Shown: positions 55,334 through 64,000, numbered from the stretch's first letter. The stretch: 64,000 nt of DNA from CAZCDS01 sp964497585 (GCA_964497585.1 CAZCDS010000024.1:1-64000); one strand, 5' to 3'. Numbers and translations: made by a program. Notes: a model not told the origin generated them from the letters alone.

Positions 55334-57243
55334 TACTGTTCTCCGCGTGGCGTGGAATGTGGCTTCGCTCCATGGGCCTTGAGCATCTGTACGATCTTCT
55401 TGTGCTTACACTTTTCGGCCTCTTTCAGAGCAGTCGAGCCATAGGGTCCCTTGGCGGTGACATCCGCCCCTTTGGCCAGGAGAAGTTTTACGACCTCGGG
55501 GTTGCCTCCCCACGCAGCATCCGTCAGAGCGGTCCAGCCGGCCTTGTCTTTGGCGTTGACGTCAGCTCCTTTGTCCAGAAGCAGCTTCACCACGGCCGCG
55601 TGACCACGGATCGCAGCGCACATGAGAGCGGTCCTCCCATCCTCGTCCTTAGCATTCACATCCGCGCCGCGTTGGAGGAGTAGTTTCACAACCTTCAGCC
55701 GACCTTCGCCGGCAGCCTTTCTCAACGCCGTCCGCCCGTCCCTGTCCTTTGCATTGACGTCAAGGCTATTGTCGAGAAGCATTCTCATCGTATCGGATGC
55801 ATCTCGTTCGACGGTTTTTGTCGAAGCACCCGAGCCATGCTCCTTCTTGGGTTCGGCGCCAACTTTCCCCTGCGAGCGGCGCGGGGTTTCGCCCCTTTTG
55901 CAAATGTCTGATGAACCTCTGCACCTCCAGGAGGCGCCTTCATGATGCAGTCGTGCAATTACCTCGTGATCGTCTACTACCTCCACCGTCGAGTGGTCAG
56001 ACCACCGGTAGCCAAGGAAGCAGAAGCCCTCCACCACCCACTCCTGGACCGTGCCTGTGCGCGACAACGTGCGTATCTGCGTGTCACAAGGAAACTCGCC
56101 GGGGTATCCGACCGCAAGGAAGCGGGTCTCGTCCGGAGAAAACACTGAATATCCCTCAATGATCTCAACTGCTCCAGTGTCCCGGTTGACAAACCTTGTT
56201 CCGTAGCCTTCGTAGTATGCCTCGTCAATCACGTACCAAGGCGCGATATAGCGATTGTAAGAGTAACTGACTGGGTATCCGCTCCCTTGGTAGGAGGCAG
56301 TGTTCAGCGCGGAGACTACCGTCCCGTCTTTCAATCGGAAGAACAGTTCGGCGCCTCGGCGTGCCGCCTTGTCAGCAACTCTGGCAATCTTTAGAGCCTC
56401 TGACGTCTTGGCGCCATAGGCTCTGAGGAGGGTCTCGAGTTGCTTGTTGCCTTGCTCCTTAGCAAGATCTAATGCCCCTGCCTTCGCGTCAACGTCAGCA
56501 CCCTTTTCCAAAAGCAGCTTCACGACTTCCAGGTTGCCGCTCTGGGAAGCAGCCATGAGGGGTGTCCCGCCGCTCTTGTCTCTGGCGTTAACATCCGCGC
56601 CGTCCCCGAGAAGACGCTTGACTTCTTCAACATCGCCCAGAGCGGCTGCAGCCGCTAACGTCATTTTGGAGCCCCGCTCTTTGAGAAGCCTCACTGCGTG
56701 CATACCCCCCTCGGTGGCAGCCCACCGCAGTGCCGTCCAGCCGGACTCATCCTTTGCCTGGATATCAGCGCCGCTGTTGAGCAGGAATTCTACCATTCCC
56801 AGATGGCCCCGCCGGGCAGCGATCATCAGAGCCGTCAAACCACCCTTGTCCTTTGCATTCACATTCGCTCCGTTTTCCAGTAGCAGTCTCACGACCTCGA
56901 GGGCATCCCTTCGGGCAGCGATCATCAAGGCTGGCTCACCGCCGCCGGTCCTTGCATTCACGTCAGCACCCTTCTCCAGAAGCAGTTTGACCACTCCAAG
57001 ACCGCCCGACTCGACGCCCCTCATCAGAGCCGTCCACCCGAACTCATCCTTTGCATTGATGTCCGGCCCTTCCTGCAACAGTCGCGTGACCTCCTCAACG
57101 TCGTCGTTGGCGGCGGCTTCTATCAACTGCTGATTCTTGTCCTTTGCGTCTGCCAGAGCAAGGGACACCATCAGCATGAGGGCGAGTCCGATTCGTGGCA
57201 AGATTCTCACGACCCCGAGAAGTGGAGTGGGCTCTGTGGACAT
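55333..57243 (-). CDS. Exported ankyrin-repeat protein with an internal unique domain
   Basis: This 636-residue protein has an N-terminal hydrophobic signal (about 12-32), then a first ankyrin array of about seven repeats (35-275; 'GADVNAKDxxGxTALMxAA'). A non-ankyrin domain follows (about 280-450: FRLKDGTVVSAL, YYEGYGTRFVNRDTG, YSVFSPDETRF, beta-rich and aromatic), then a charged linker and a second array of about four repeats (480-625). The middle part resembles a beta-propeller-like sensor segment. It is probably periplasmic. It is co-transcribed with the downstream unknown protein. Confidence 0.82.
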   Translation of the reverse strand: MSTEPTPLLGVVRILPRIGLALMLMVSLALADAKDKNQQLIEAAANDDVEEVTRLLQEGPDINAKDEFGWTALMRGVESGGLGVVKLLLEKGADVNARTGGGEPALMIAARRDALEVVRLLLENGANVNAKDKGGLTALMIAARRGHLGMVEFLLNSGADIQAKDESGWTALRWAATEGGMHAVRLLKERGSKMTLAAAAALGDVEEVKRLLGDGADVNARDKSGGTPLMAASQSGNLEVVKLLLEKGADVDAKAGALDLAKEQGNKQLETLLRAYGAKTSEALKIARVADKAARRGAELFFRLKDGTVVSALNTASYQGSGYPVSYSYNRYIAPWYVIDEAYYEGYGTRFVNRDTGAVEIIEGYSVFSPDETRFLAVGYPGEFPCDTQIRTLSRTGTVQEWVVEGFCFLGYRWSDHSTVEVVDDHEVIARLHHEGASWRCRGSSDICKRGETPRRSQGKVGAEPKKEHGSGASTKTVERDASDTMRMLLDNSLDVNAKDRDGRTALRKAAGEGRLKVVKLLLQRGADVNAKDEDGRTALMCAAIRGHAAVVKLLLDKGADVNAKDKAGWTALTDAAWGGNPEVVKLLLAKGADVTAKGPYGSTALKEAEKCKHKKIVQMLKAHGAKPHSTPRGEQ

Positions 57244-57335
57244 GAAATCTCCTCCTCCCTCTTCGCGAATCGTCAGGGCTTTGCCGTGCTGCGAATCTCC
57301 CGACCGTGACGTGGCACTGGGGAGCCTGAGTGAAC

Positions 57336-58382
57336 CTATCCCGGCACAACCGGCGATCCGTCGAAGGGCTCGCCTCCCTCTTCGAGAATGGCGTCGGAGG
57401 GGTCGGCGTGTACCGCATCAGCCGGGTAGGGGGAGCGAAGGAGCCATCCCGTCTCGGTCCTCACCGCCCGGTTCCTCAGCGTCAAGAGACGCCTTCCGAT
57501 AAGGCGGGTGGGTCTGTACTTCTTGTTCACGCGCCAGCAGGAGACTGCGACTACGGCCTCGACATCCTTTTCCACGGCTTCACCGGCCGGACTTTCCTCT
57601 ACCCTGACCACCTCGACGCTGCAATAGGCCGGTCGTTCCGTGATCATCCCTTCGCATTCCTCGCGAATATCGTTCCAGCGCTCTTCGATGAGCTTTTCCG
57701 GCCGCTTCCCGAGTCGGACCACGGTCGCAGGATGGAGCAATTGGAGCAACTGGTCGGGATTGATGTCGGCTCTGAGTGCGGTCTCGTAATAGCGTTTCGT
57801 CACTTCCACGGGAGTGCGAAACTCGGTCCTGACAAAGGCATGCTCGAAGCACTCCTTTGCCGCGGTCAGTCCTATTGCCAATCCGGCGAGCGCGACGGCG
57901 GAGAGGAATATGACGAATCCTGTGTGGAAAGCCTCACTAGTCCGGCTCAGCGAGACCAGCACAAAGAAACAGAGAGCCACGATGCCGGTCGCAAAGATTC
58001 CTCCCGCGAACCACAGCTTCCTTCTGACAGACGAGTGCCGTCTGATCCGCGCGTATTCCCTCTGAGCGGTCAACTCCTCGGACCCGTGCTCACCGGGCCC
58101 AACCGAGCCGTTATCGGTCTGGAAGATTGATCGGCCGGTCTGTGCCTGCTCACACTCTAATTCGCGAATCAGCGCGGGCGTGATCTTCTGTGCGCGGGGA
58201 ATGACCCTGGCGCTGAGACCTCCGCATTCCGGACAATGAGGGTAGGGTTGATGTGCCCAGCACGAAGCGTGGAAGAACTGTCTACAGGAGTAGCAGTAGT
58301 ACGTGGGACCCTTGCCCGAACGAATACTCACGGAACATTTCCCGCACAGCAGATCGTCCATTCCTCTGTTGGCTGGGCTCAT
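57336..58382 (-). CDS. Membrane protein with N-terminal RING/B-box-like zinc finger
   Basis: This 348-residue protein starts with a Cys/His-rich cluster (CGKCSVSI, YYCYSCRQFFHASCW, HCPECG within residues 10-55), a spacing like RING/PHD or other treble-clef zinc fingers. Two hydrophobic segments follow (about 120-145 and 150-175), then a soluble C-terminal domain (about 190-330) that resembles NTF2-like folds. Function unknown. ATG 58382 is supported by GAGGG seven bases upstream. Confidence 0.7.
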   Translation of the reverse strand: MSPANRGMDDLLCGKCSVSIRSGKGPTYYCYSCRQFFHASCWAHQPYPHCPECGGLSARVIPRAQKITPALIRELECEQAQTGRSIFQTDNGSVGPGEHGSEELTAQREYARIRRHSSVRRKLWFAGGIFATGIVALCFFVLVSLSRTSEAFHTGFVIFLSAVALAGLAIGLTAAKECFEHAFVRTEFRTPVEVTKRYYETALRADINPDQLLQLLHPATVVRLGKRPEKLIEERWNDIREECEGMITERPAYCSVEVVRVEESPAGEAVEKDVEAVVAVSCWRVNKKYRPTRLIGRRLLTLRNRAVRTETGWLLRSPYPADAVHADPSDAILEEGGEPFDGSPVVPG

Positions 58383-58731
58383 GTCACGCCCTCGGGCGGG
58401 CATCTCCGGGTGGGTCCGGGAACAGGGGGGCTACGACCCACGACGCCGGGCACCCGGTCTTGTCAGGACACCGCGAGTGACACGGGCAGGAACGGTCAAC
58501 TCGGCATCTTGGTCGCAACGCTTCTTTCCGGAGTCTCTCGACGATAGTGGTTCGGGACTGCTCTGTCAAGGAACCATTCAACGATTGCCCCTCTCACCAT
58601 TGCAAACAAGGGGACCTTGTGCAATAGTCTGGGCACTTCTTCCGTCACTGCTTGCGTGACGCAGTTGATTTCGATGGAGGGGCCGGGAGCGTGACGCCAA
58701 TGGGTAATCATAACGAGCTATTGCGTGTTAG
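58383..58731. other. Intergenic, nothing recognised
   Basis: About 350 bases between the zinc-finger protein and the inverted-repeat element. No gene or terminator is seen. Confidence 0.35.
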
Positions 58732-58977
58732 CTCTACTCAGCATAAAATAAAGCAAGGAGACAGGCGATGAAAGTAGCCATAACGAAGAGGACCGGATTT
58801 ATCTTGCTTGCAGCTTGGCTTATCATAACCGGTGTCATGCAAGCGCTTTCTGTCGGCAACCCAACGATCACTGTTCTTCTAGGGATACTTGCCATCGTGG
58901 CCGGTGTCTTTATCCTCCTAGAGAAGTGACAACCCGTTTCCTCGAAAACGTTCCGTACACTCATGTGCTGAGTAGAG
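58732..58977. repeat. 246-bp segment bounded by 12-bp inverted repeats
   Basis: CTCTACTCAGCA (58732-58743) and its exact reverse complement (58966-58977) flank the 53-codon gene. The segment is richer in A/T than its surroundings. No target duplication is obvious. Confidence 0.5.
58768..58929 (+). CDS. 53-residue two-helix membrane protein
   Basis: This short gene has AAGGAG seven bases before its ATG. It encodes a basic N-terminus (MKVAITKRTG), a first membrane helix (about 11-27), a polar turn (SVGNPT) and a second helix (about 33-50, ending ILLEK). I recall small proteins of the same plan and length ('...LIxTGxxxL...ILAIxAGVxILL') in many proteobacteria, without known function. It lies alone inside an inverted repeat. 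Confidence 0.7.
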   Translation: MKVAITKRTGFILLAAWLIITGVMQALSVGNPTITVLLGILAIVAGVFILLEK

Positions 58978-59039
58978 TCGACAGGCAATCATAGGATGTC
59001 CCTTCCAAGACTCATTCATTGCATAGGAGCTGCTGGCCG

Positions 59040-60233
59040 TCACTCAGTGCCTTGAGCCACTTTCAAGACAAGATCCGCAGCGTACCGCGGTCCGCCTTGC
59101 CGGAGGATCTTCCGGCCGTAGGTTTCCGCGGCCAATTGGAAGGAATGCGATTCCAGTCTGCGGGTGCCTTCGAGCACCCGTTCGGGGGTAAAATCTTCGA
59201 CAGGGAGGTGGATTCCCGCGCCGATCTTGTCTACTGCCCGGGCGTTGAAATCGCGCTCGAAGTCCTTTCCCGGAATGATGAGGCTGGGAACCTTGTGAAT
59301 GAGAGCTGCCATTGCCGTATTCTGTCCTCCGTGGAAGATCGCGGCCCGGGAGCATTTGAGGATGGAACGGCCGGGCACGAATCGAAGCCATGTGGTGTTT
59401 GGGGTGTCCTGGGGAAGTTCGGGCAGTTCGGGATGGTCTCCCACCGCGACAACCGCGTGGAACTCCGTGCCATCGAAGGCCGCGGGAATCACTCGAGTGT
59501 AATGGCGCGGTCCGATCTCTCCGGTACTAAAATAGACGAACACGATATTGCGGCCCAGCGTGGCCTCGATCAGTCCCTCCGGGAGAGGAGCCAGTTCCCT
59601 CCGATCGAACAGAAGATATCCGACGTAATGAAGATCGGGTACATCTTCGAGTAGGGGTTCCAACTCGAGGATCGTCGGCGCGGCCTTGACGTCGGACCGG
59701 GTAAAAAAAAGCTCCGATACGTCCGCAATCGGATCCTGTCCGTGCTCACTCAGAACGCGGTTGAACCCGGCGATCGCTCCATCGTGATTCAGCGACCTCT
59801 CTCCCGGATACAACGGTGATCGGAATCGCGGGTCCGCGGGACTGCACGCGGTAGAGACCAGAGGAAGGCCTGTGTCGGCAGCGGTTATGGGAGCAGTGAG
59901 CTTGAACTCGCTGAACAGCACATCAGGGGCGAAGCGGTCCACAGCGCCTCGTTCCGCGTCCAGAGCCCTCCTTATATACGCTTCGTCGCTCAGATTCAGG
60001 AAGACAGCAACATCGGCAAGGTCGTGCATGGGATGGTGACGCCCGGGGGGGGCCGGGATCATCCCTTTCATTGCAGGATAGCCTGCGTCGGAAACGAACT
60101 TGGCCCCTTCTCCGTTCGTCAGGAAGAAGGCTTCGTGGCCGAATTTGCGCAGATGATCCGCTACCGCGAGACAGCGGGTGATCGTCCCGATTGCCGGTCC
60201 CCCGGTGATGAGAGGCAGAAAGAGAACGCGCAT
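59040..60233 (-). CDS. GT1-type (UDP-glycosyltransferase-like) glycosyltransferase
   Basis: This 397-residue GT-B enzyme has an N-terminal acceptor domain starting MRVLFLPLITGGPAIGTITR and a C-terminal donor domain with FVYFSTGEIG and the sugar-nucleotide loop HGGQNTAMAAL followed by PSLIIPGKDFERDFNA. It resembles macrolide/sterol-type glycosyltransferases. Donor and acceptor are unknown. It ends 110 bases from the small membrane protein gene. Confidence 0.85.
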   Translation of the reverse strand: MRVLFLPLITGGPAIGTITRCLAVADHLRKFGHEAFFLTNGEGAKFVSDAGYPAMKGMIPAPPGRHHPMHDLADVAVFLNLSDEAYIRRALDAERGAVDRFAPDVLFSEFKLTAPITAADTGLPLVSTACSPADPRFRSPLYPGERSLNHDGAIAGFNRVLSEHGQDPIADVSELFFTRSDVKAAPTILELEPLLEDVPDLHYVGYLLFDRRELAPLPEGLIEATLGRNIVFVYFSTGEIGPRHYTRVIPAAFDGTEFHAVVAVGDHPELPELPQDTPNTTWLRFVPGRSILKCSRAAIFHGGQNTAMAALIHKVPSLIIPGKDFERDFNARAVDKIGAGIHLPVEDFTPERVLEGTRRLESHSFQLAAETYGRKILRQGGPRYAADLVLKVAQGTE

Positions 60234-60361
60234 GAGCGGACACTAGCCTGCACGGTTCCTGATCGCAACAAAAAATGTGAGCCTAAGGTTTTGGCGAGTT
60301 GTGTGTCTGCTGGCGGAAAATCGCGGAGGCCCCTTCCCGAAGGACCGGCTCAGTTGGCCTG

Positions 60362-61552
60362 TCACGTTGCGCCCGGTTCCGCCTCCTGATCGCAACAAGC
60401 CTGCCTGCAGCTCTTTACCTCGGGAGGCGCCGCTGTCGCGCCGGCATGTGCAGGCCCTTTCGACCGAAGCTTCTTCAGCCATGGGAGCGCCAGGGCCTTC
60501 AGACAGAGAGCGGCGAGGATCACCGCGGCGGACAGTTCCAGCCACGGTGGAAAGACCTCGGCAGCGGATGTCCCGGCAGCGGCTTTGGCGGAAACTCCGA
60601 GGCTCGCGTACAGAAGATCCGTGAGATATGCGAAGAGCAGCGTGCAGAAGACTATCGAAGTCAGATAGATGAGGAGCGTGCGTCTGCCGAACATGCCGCC
60701 CAACATGGTGATCGTCGCCACGTTCGTTGCGGGACCGGCAATAAGAAAAACAAGGGCCGCGCCCGGACTCAAGCCCTTCGTCACAAGCACAGCAGCAAGG
60801 GGGGTCGATAGAGTGGCACAGACATACATCGGCAGGCTTATCAGGAGCGCTCCCAGGTAGGCCGTTGCGCCCGAAGCCAGAGATCCTTCAAAAAGCGACT
60901 CGGGGACGAGATAGGAGATGGCTCCCGCGAGCAGCACGCCCAGAAGGAACCATTTCCCAAGATCGGCGAGCAGCTCATCAAAGGCAAAGGAGAGACCAGA
61001 AGAGAGTTTTTCCAGAAAGGTGTGATGCCGCGCGTGCTCGGCAGGATCACAGTCCACGCCGTCACAGCACCCATCCACAAGGCAGGTCTTGTCGGGGGGG
61101 CTTTTGCAACTCTCCGCGTAAGAGCGGCCCGTGGCATTCTCGAGGATTCCCGCCACCATTCCCGTGACAAAGGCCACGACAGGCCTGAGAACCGTCATGA
61201 TCGGGTCCAGGAGGGAATAGGTGAGAGCAATGGAATCCACACCGCTCTCAGGAGTTGATATGAGGAACGCTACGGACGCACCGTTATTGGCGCCCTGCTT
61301 TTTCAAACCCGCAACCGCGGGAACGACGCCGCAGCTTCACAAGGGGATGGGAATGCCGAGCAGGGAAGCGTAAATCACCGACCTGATCCGACCCCGGCGA
61401 AAATAATGCGCGACCGAACCCGGCTGAAGATAGACTCGAATGAGCCCTGCGATTCCGAATCCGAAGAGAAGATAGATCGAAGCCTCTCTGAAAATATCCC
61501 AGGAGGCGGTCAAAATTCCACTCACGTAGCCCACGAGTACCTCACATTCCAC
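60362..61552 (-). CDS. Selenocysteine-containing SO_0444/YraQ-type permease (in-frame TGA)
   Basis: This is read as one 396-residue frame with the TGA at 61339-61337 decoded as selenocysteine 72. Upstream of it lies the permease N-terminus (two hydrophobic segments ending in LLGIPIPL). Directly after it comes SCGVVPAVAGLKKQGANNGA and FLISTPESGVDS. Relatives have GxPLPLCSCGVxPAA here, so the TGA replaces the first Cys of the Cys-Ser-Cys motif. A stem-loop (61321-61317 with 61312-61308, loop GGTT) begins 15 nt after the TGA. The rest has about eight helices, a Cys-rich loop (CLVDGCCDGVDC) and a Cys-rich end (CRQACCDQE), as in Cu/Zn or arsenic efflux permeases. If not recoded, it is a pseudogene. 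GTG 61552 is the outermost start; GTG 61534 has a better ribosome site (GAGGT). Confidence 0.8.
61308..61339 (-). promoter_or_regulatory. Candidate bacterial SECIS element
   Basis: After the TGA there are 15 nt, then CCCGC, a GGTT loop and GCGGG. The apical loop starts with G about 20 nt from the TGA, which matches the loose rule for bacterial SECIS elements. The lower stem is not strongly paired. Confidence 0.6.
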
Positions 61553-61806
61553 CCGGAGCAGAAAAAAACTCCGAAGATGTCATAATATAGTTCTGCTCCA
61601 GGATTTGACAAGAGGAGCGCGCCCCTGATTCAGGGAGGCTTATAAACGACAGCCTGAATTGACTTGCGTACGGCATTCCGGTAAGCTCGGAAAACCTCAA
61701 GAGCGCGTGGAAAGGGCAATCCCGGTCAAAGCCGGTCGGTGGGGATCTATTGTGCCTACCTGTCCGGGAGGTTGAGCACGGTATCGAACAGGAGCTGCCC
61801 CAGGGC

Positions 61807-63489
61807 ATGAGTCTTCGCTCCCGTCATGGAGAAGCCTACCCAGACTCCGTTTGGCAAGCGTTGGAAAAATTAGCGGTCAAGCGGGGGGAGTACCGACACG
61901 AGTTACCGAGGATTCTCATACTCGTTGCGGCGACGGAGGACTACGAGCTTCTCAAGGAAACGCTGCGTCGGATACCGGTGGAAGTCGCTGAAATGGTGGA
62001 GGAGATTACGATCTTCGATGTTCTCCCAGAGGAAGAAGTTGCTCGGCGCATGAGGCATCCGCTAGCACCCCATGTCAGGGACAAGCTGCGATTCTACCGG
62101 AATCCGACGAGATATGGGTACGGTGATAATCTGAAGAACTGTTTCGATTACGCCGTGCTCAAGGGATTCGACCACGTGGCGGTTCTCAGAGGCGACGGGG
62201 CCTACGATCCCTCGTACCTGGCAATTTTTCTGGCCGCCCTCCTGGAGGCGAATTCCGGTGCGATCCTCGGACGTCGGGTCTCGGTGCGGGGCGCACGAAG
62301 CAGCACCTTGAGTTCCACGTCAAAACGTTTTGCAAACAGGCTGCTCTCACGGGTCGAGGATCTCCTGCTCGGAATGGGAATCGAGGACTACCATTGCGGG
62401 TTTCGGCTCCTGAGCACGGAAATACTCCGGCGCATCCCCTATCACCTCAACTCAGGTGACTATCTGTTCGACCTCGAAATGCTCATCCAGATCCGCTGCC
62501 TTGGAATTCCGATCTCTACAGTGTCTGTTCCGGATTTCCACGATGAGGGCATGCGTGTGGGAACAATGTGCTCCTATGCTATCCGAGCCGTGGGTACTGC
62601 ACTGGGATACCGTCTGCACCAGCTTCACCTGATTCGCAGGGGAACTTATTTCGTCGATCTCGGCGAAAGATACGTCCTGAAACGCAACCGCTACAGTTCA
62701 CACATGAAGATCCTGAAAGCGATCGAGCCCGGTTCCCACGTACTCGATCTGGGATGTGGGCAGAGCCTGCTCGCTGAAGAGTACCATCGACGAGGCATCA
62801 CCGTGGTGGGAGTGGACAAGATCCCTCCAGATAAGGTCTCACCGTTCGTCAAAGACTACGTCAGGCACGACATGGAGAGCCCCCTGGATTTGAAATACGG
62901 GAGGGTCTTCGATTATGTGGTACTCTCCGACGTCATTGAGCACATAAGCGATAGAGAGTCCGTCATGAGGAGCCTGAGACGGTACCTCAAGGCTGACGGC
63001 CGACTCATCGCTTCGACGGGAAACGTGGCCATCTGGTTCTATCGTGTGAGTCTTCTCATCGGGCGCTTCGAATACGGCCCGAGAGGGATTCTTGACCGGA
63101 CGCACGTGCATCTTTTCACCTTCGATTCATTCAAGCGATTCCTGAAGCAACAGGGATATCGGGTCCTTCGTAGGGAGTACACGCCGATACCGTTTGAACT
63201 GGTCTTTGAGTCAACGGGACGCAGCCGCACTGTCGAGAGAATAACCAGATGGTACTATTACCTTGCACGGGCTTGGCCGACGATGTTTGCGTACCAATTC
63301 ATCATGCACTGCACCTTCAGCTCATACGAAGCGGCCCTCGGGGAGGAGATGTGGAGTCCCGACAGATCGAACGGAGGCTACGACCAAAACCGACAGGCGG
63401 AACAGGGAACGAGGAGCGCCTCTGTGGAGCCGGTTCGCGACGCATCCACCGGGGAAGCAACAAGGACTGACGACGATGCGCGTCGGTAA
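61807..63489 (+). CDS. GT2 glycosyltransferase/SAM methyltransferase fusion
   Basis: This 560-residue protein has an N-terminal half (about 30-290) that is a dolichyl-phosphate-mannose-synthase-like GT2 (RILILVAATEDYELL, NCFDYAVLKGFDHVAVLRGDGAYDP with a DGA in place of the usual DxD, GIEDYHCGFRLL). Its C-terminal half (about 305-490) is a class I methyltransferase (HVLDLGCGQSLLAEEY, VVLSDVIEHISD). The last 50 residues are polar and disordered. It could build and methylate a lipid-linked sugar. ATG 61807 is chosen over TTG 61750. It overlaps the next gene by 14 bases. Confidence 0.82.
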   Translation: MSLRSRHGEAYPDSVWQALEKLAVKRGEYRHELPRILILVAATEDYELLKETLRRIPVEVAEMVEEITIFDVLPEEEVARRMRHPLAPHVRDKLRFYRNPTRYGYGDNLKNCFDYAVLKGFDHVAVLRGDGAYDPSYLAIFLAALLEANSGAILGRRVSVRGARSSTLSSTSKRFANRLLSRVEDLLLGMGIEDYHCGFRLLSTEILRRIPYHLNSGDYLFDLEMLIQIRCLGIPISTVSVPDFHDEGMRVGTMCSYAIRAVGTALGYRLHQLHLIRRGTYFVDLGERYVLKRNRYSSHMKILKAIEPGSHVLDLGCGQSLLAEEYHRRGITVVGVDKIPPDKVSPFVKDYVRHDMESPLDLKYGRVFDYVVLSDVIEHISDRESVMRSLRRYLKADGRLIASTGNVAIWFYRVSLLIGRFEYGPRGILDRTHVHLFTFDSFKRFLKQQGYRVLRREYTPIPFELVFESTGRSRTVERITRWYYYLARAWPTMFAYQFIMHCTFSSYEAALGEEMWSPDRSNGGYDQNRQAEQGTRSASVEPVRDASTGEATRTDDDARR

Positions 63490-64000
63490 GGCACTCATTT
63501 CGGTTCTCTTTGTGACGGTTCTGTTCATCTATCTCAGTTGGACGAGCGGGTTCACCTTCTCCTTCCAGGAATTCAGGGTATTCCCCAACTACAACATGCT
63601 GGCCAAGGCGTTTGCCCAAGGACAACTCTTCCTGGACGAGCGGGGCCTGGAAGACTGTGCAGACTACCGCGGCAAATCGTATATGTACTCGGGACCGGTT
63701 CCCGCCCTGCTCCGGTTGCCGTGGGTGCTGCTGACGGGAAGAGGAATCCCCACCGGCGTGGCAATAGCCTTTTGGTGCGCGGGAGTGGTCGTCTTGTTCG
63801 TTATGAGCCTCGGCGTACTCACCGAGCCCGGGAATCATCCAACCTTGCCCTCCGAGGCGACATGGTTCACTCTCGTCATGGCCTTCAATGGCTACACGCT
63901 TTTCGTGGTTGCCATCCCGTTGTTCCATCACGAAGCGATATCCTCTGCCTCGCTCTTCCTTGCCGCGGCCGTTTATCTCGTCTTGAAGGTGATGAAGTCG
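63476..64000 (+). CDS. Membrane glycosyltransferase-like protein, 3' end beyond window
   Basis: An open frame of 175 codons runs off the window. It starts with a membrane helix (ALISVLFVTVLFIYLSW), has a periplasmic-type loop (FPNYNMLAKAFAQGQLFLDE) and at least three further helices, the plan of ArnT/PMT-type lipid-linked-sugar transferases. ATG 63476 lies inside the preceding GT2-methyltransferase gene, so the two probably work in one surface-glycan pathway, with the upstream enzyme making the lipid-linked sugar (inference). Confidence 0.7.
   Translation, partial: MRVGKALISVLFVTVLFIYLSWTSGFTFSFQEFRVFPNYNMLAKAFAQGQLFLDERGLEDCADYRGKSYMYSGPVPALLRLPWVLLTGRGIPTGVAIAFWCAGVVVLFVMSLGVLTEPGNHPTLPSEATWFTLVMAFNGYTLFVVAIPLFHHEAISSASLFLAAAVYLVLKVMKS

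Noticed and set aside
1..64000. tRNA, rRNA, CRISPR arrays, insertion sequences
   Set aside because: I looked through the gaps for T-loop signatures, repeated spacers and transposase motifs and found none.

Overview
The window looks like one chromosomal stretch from a GC-rich, anaerobic deltaproteobacterium (Desulfobacterota; a Desulfomonile- or syntroph-like lineage is a guess). I base this on the mix of genes: large PAS-rich hybrid kinases, a LIV-type ABC transporter, a GlcD/GlcF-type flavin and iron-sulfur oxidoreductase pair, a YeiH-type permease, paired GNAT-like and '200-aa' protein families that I associate with this phylum, and an apparent selenoprotein. I see no rRNA, tRNA, CRISPR array or insertion sequence.

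Layout. 0-9.3 kb is signalling: a BarA-type hybrid kinase, two REC-GGDEF proteins in an overlapping operon (the second with a ruined active site), a tandem-repeat protein, a sensor-less kinase with a decayed receiver, and a secreted TPR protein. 9.7-24.4 kb holds a zinc-ribbon/TPR/DUF2314-like protein, asnB, clpB, a REC-PAS-HD-GYP protein, two tandem PilT-type ATPases and glnE. 24.6-30.5 kb holds a small membrane zinc-motif protein, a methyltransferase/ATP-grasp fusion, a 22-repeat Sel1 protein and a THEP1-type NTPase. 30.5-39.9 kb is metabolic: a glcD-glcF-like pair, a complete livKHMGF operon behind a good promoter and a long leader, and a COG2509-like flavoprotein.

39.9-45.7 kb is a zone of decay: an isochorismatase-like fragment, a frameshifted second LivF beside an intact orphan binding protein, a shortened Rrf2 regulator and a radical SAM/SPASM gene with several stops and frameshifts. 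One intact RRM protein gene sits among them. 45.9-54.3 kb contains three paralogues of a small uncharacterised family and two paralogous GNAT/FemAB-like proteins. An alpha/beta hydrolase and a TraB-family protein lie with them, and a YeiH permease and a Na/Ca exchanger are interspersed. This is the best candidate here for an undescribed multi-gene system. 54.6-58.4 kb holds three poorly known proteins (an orphan, an ankyrin protein and a membrane zinc-finger protein). 58.7-64 kb holds a 53-codon membrane protein inside a 12-bp inverted repeat, a glycosyltransferase, a metal-efflux-type permease and a GT2-methyltransferase fusion followed by a membrane glycosyltransferase-like gene that runs off the end.

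The single most striking observation is the permease at 60362-61552 on the minus strand. Its reading frame is interrupted only by a TGA that sits exactly where the family has the first Cys of its Cys-Ser-Cys motif. A stem-loop with a G-starting apical loop lies about 20 nt downstream, as expected for selenocysteine insertion. Other interrupted genes in the window (TAA, TAG, frameshifts) do not fit that pattern and look like ordinary pseudogenes, or assembly errors if the sequence is draft quality.
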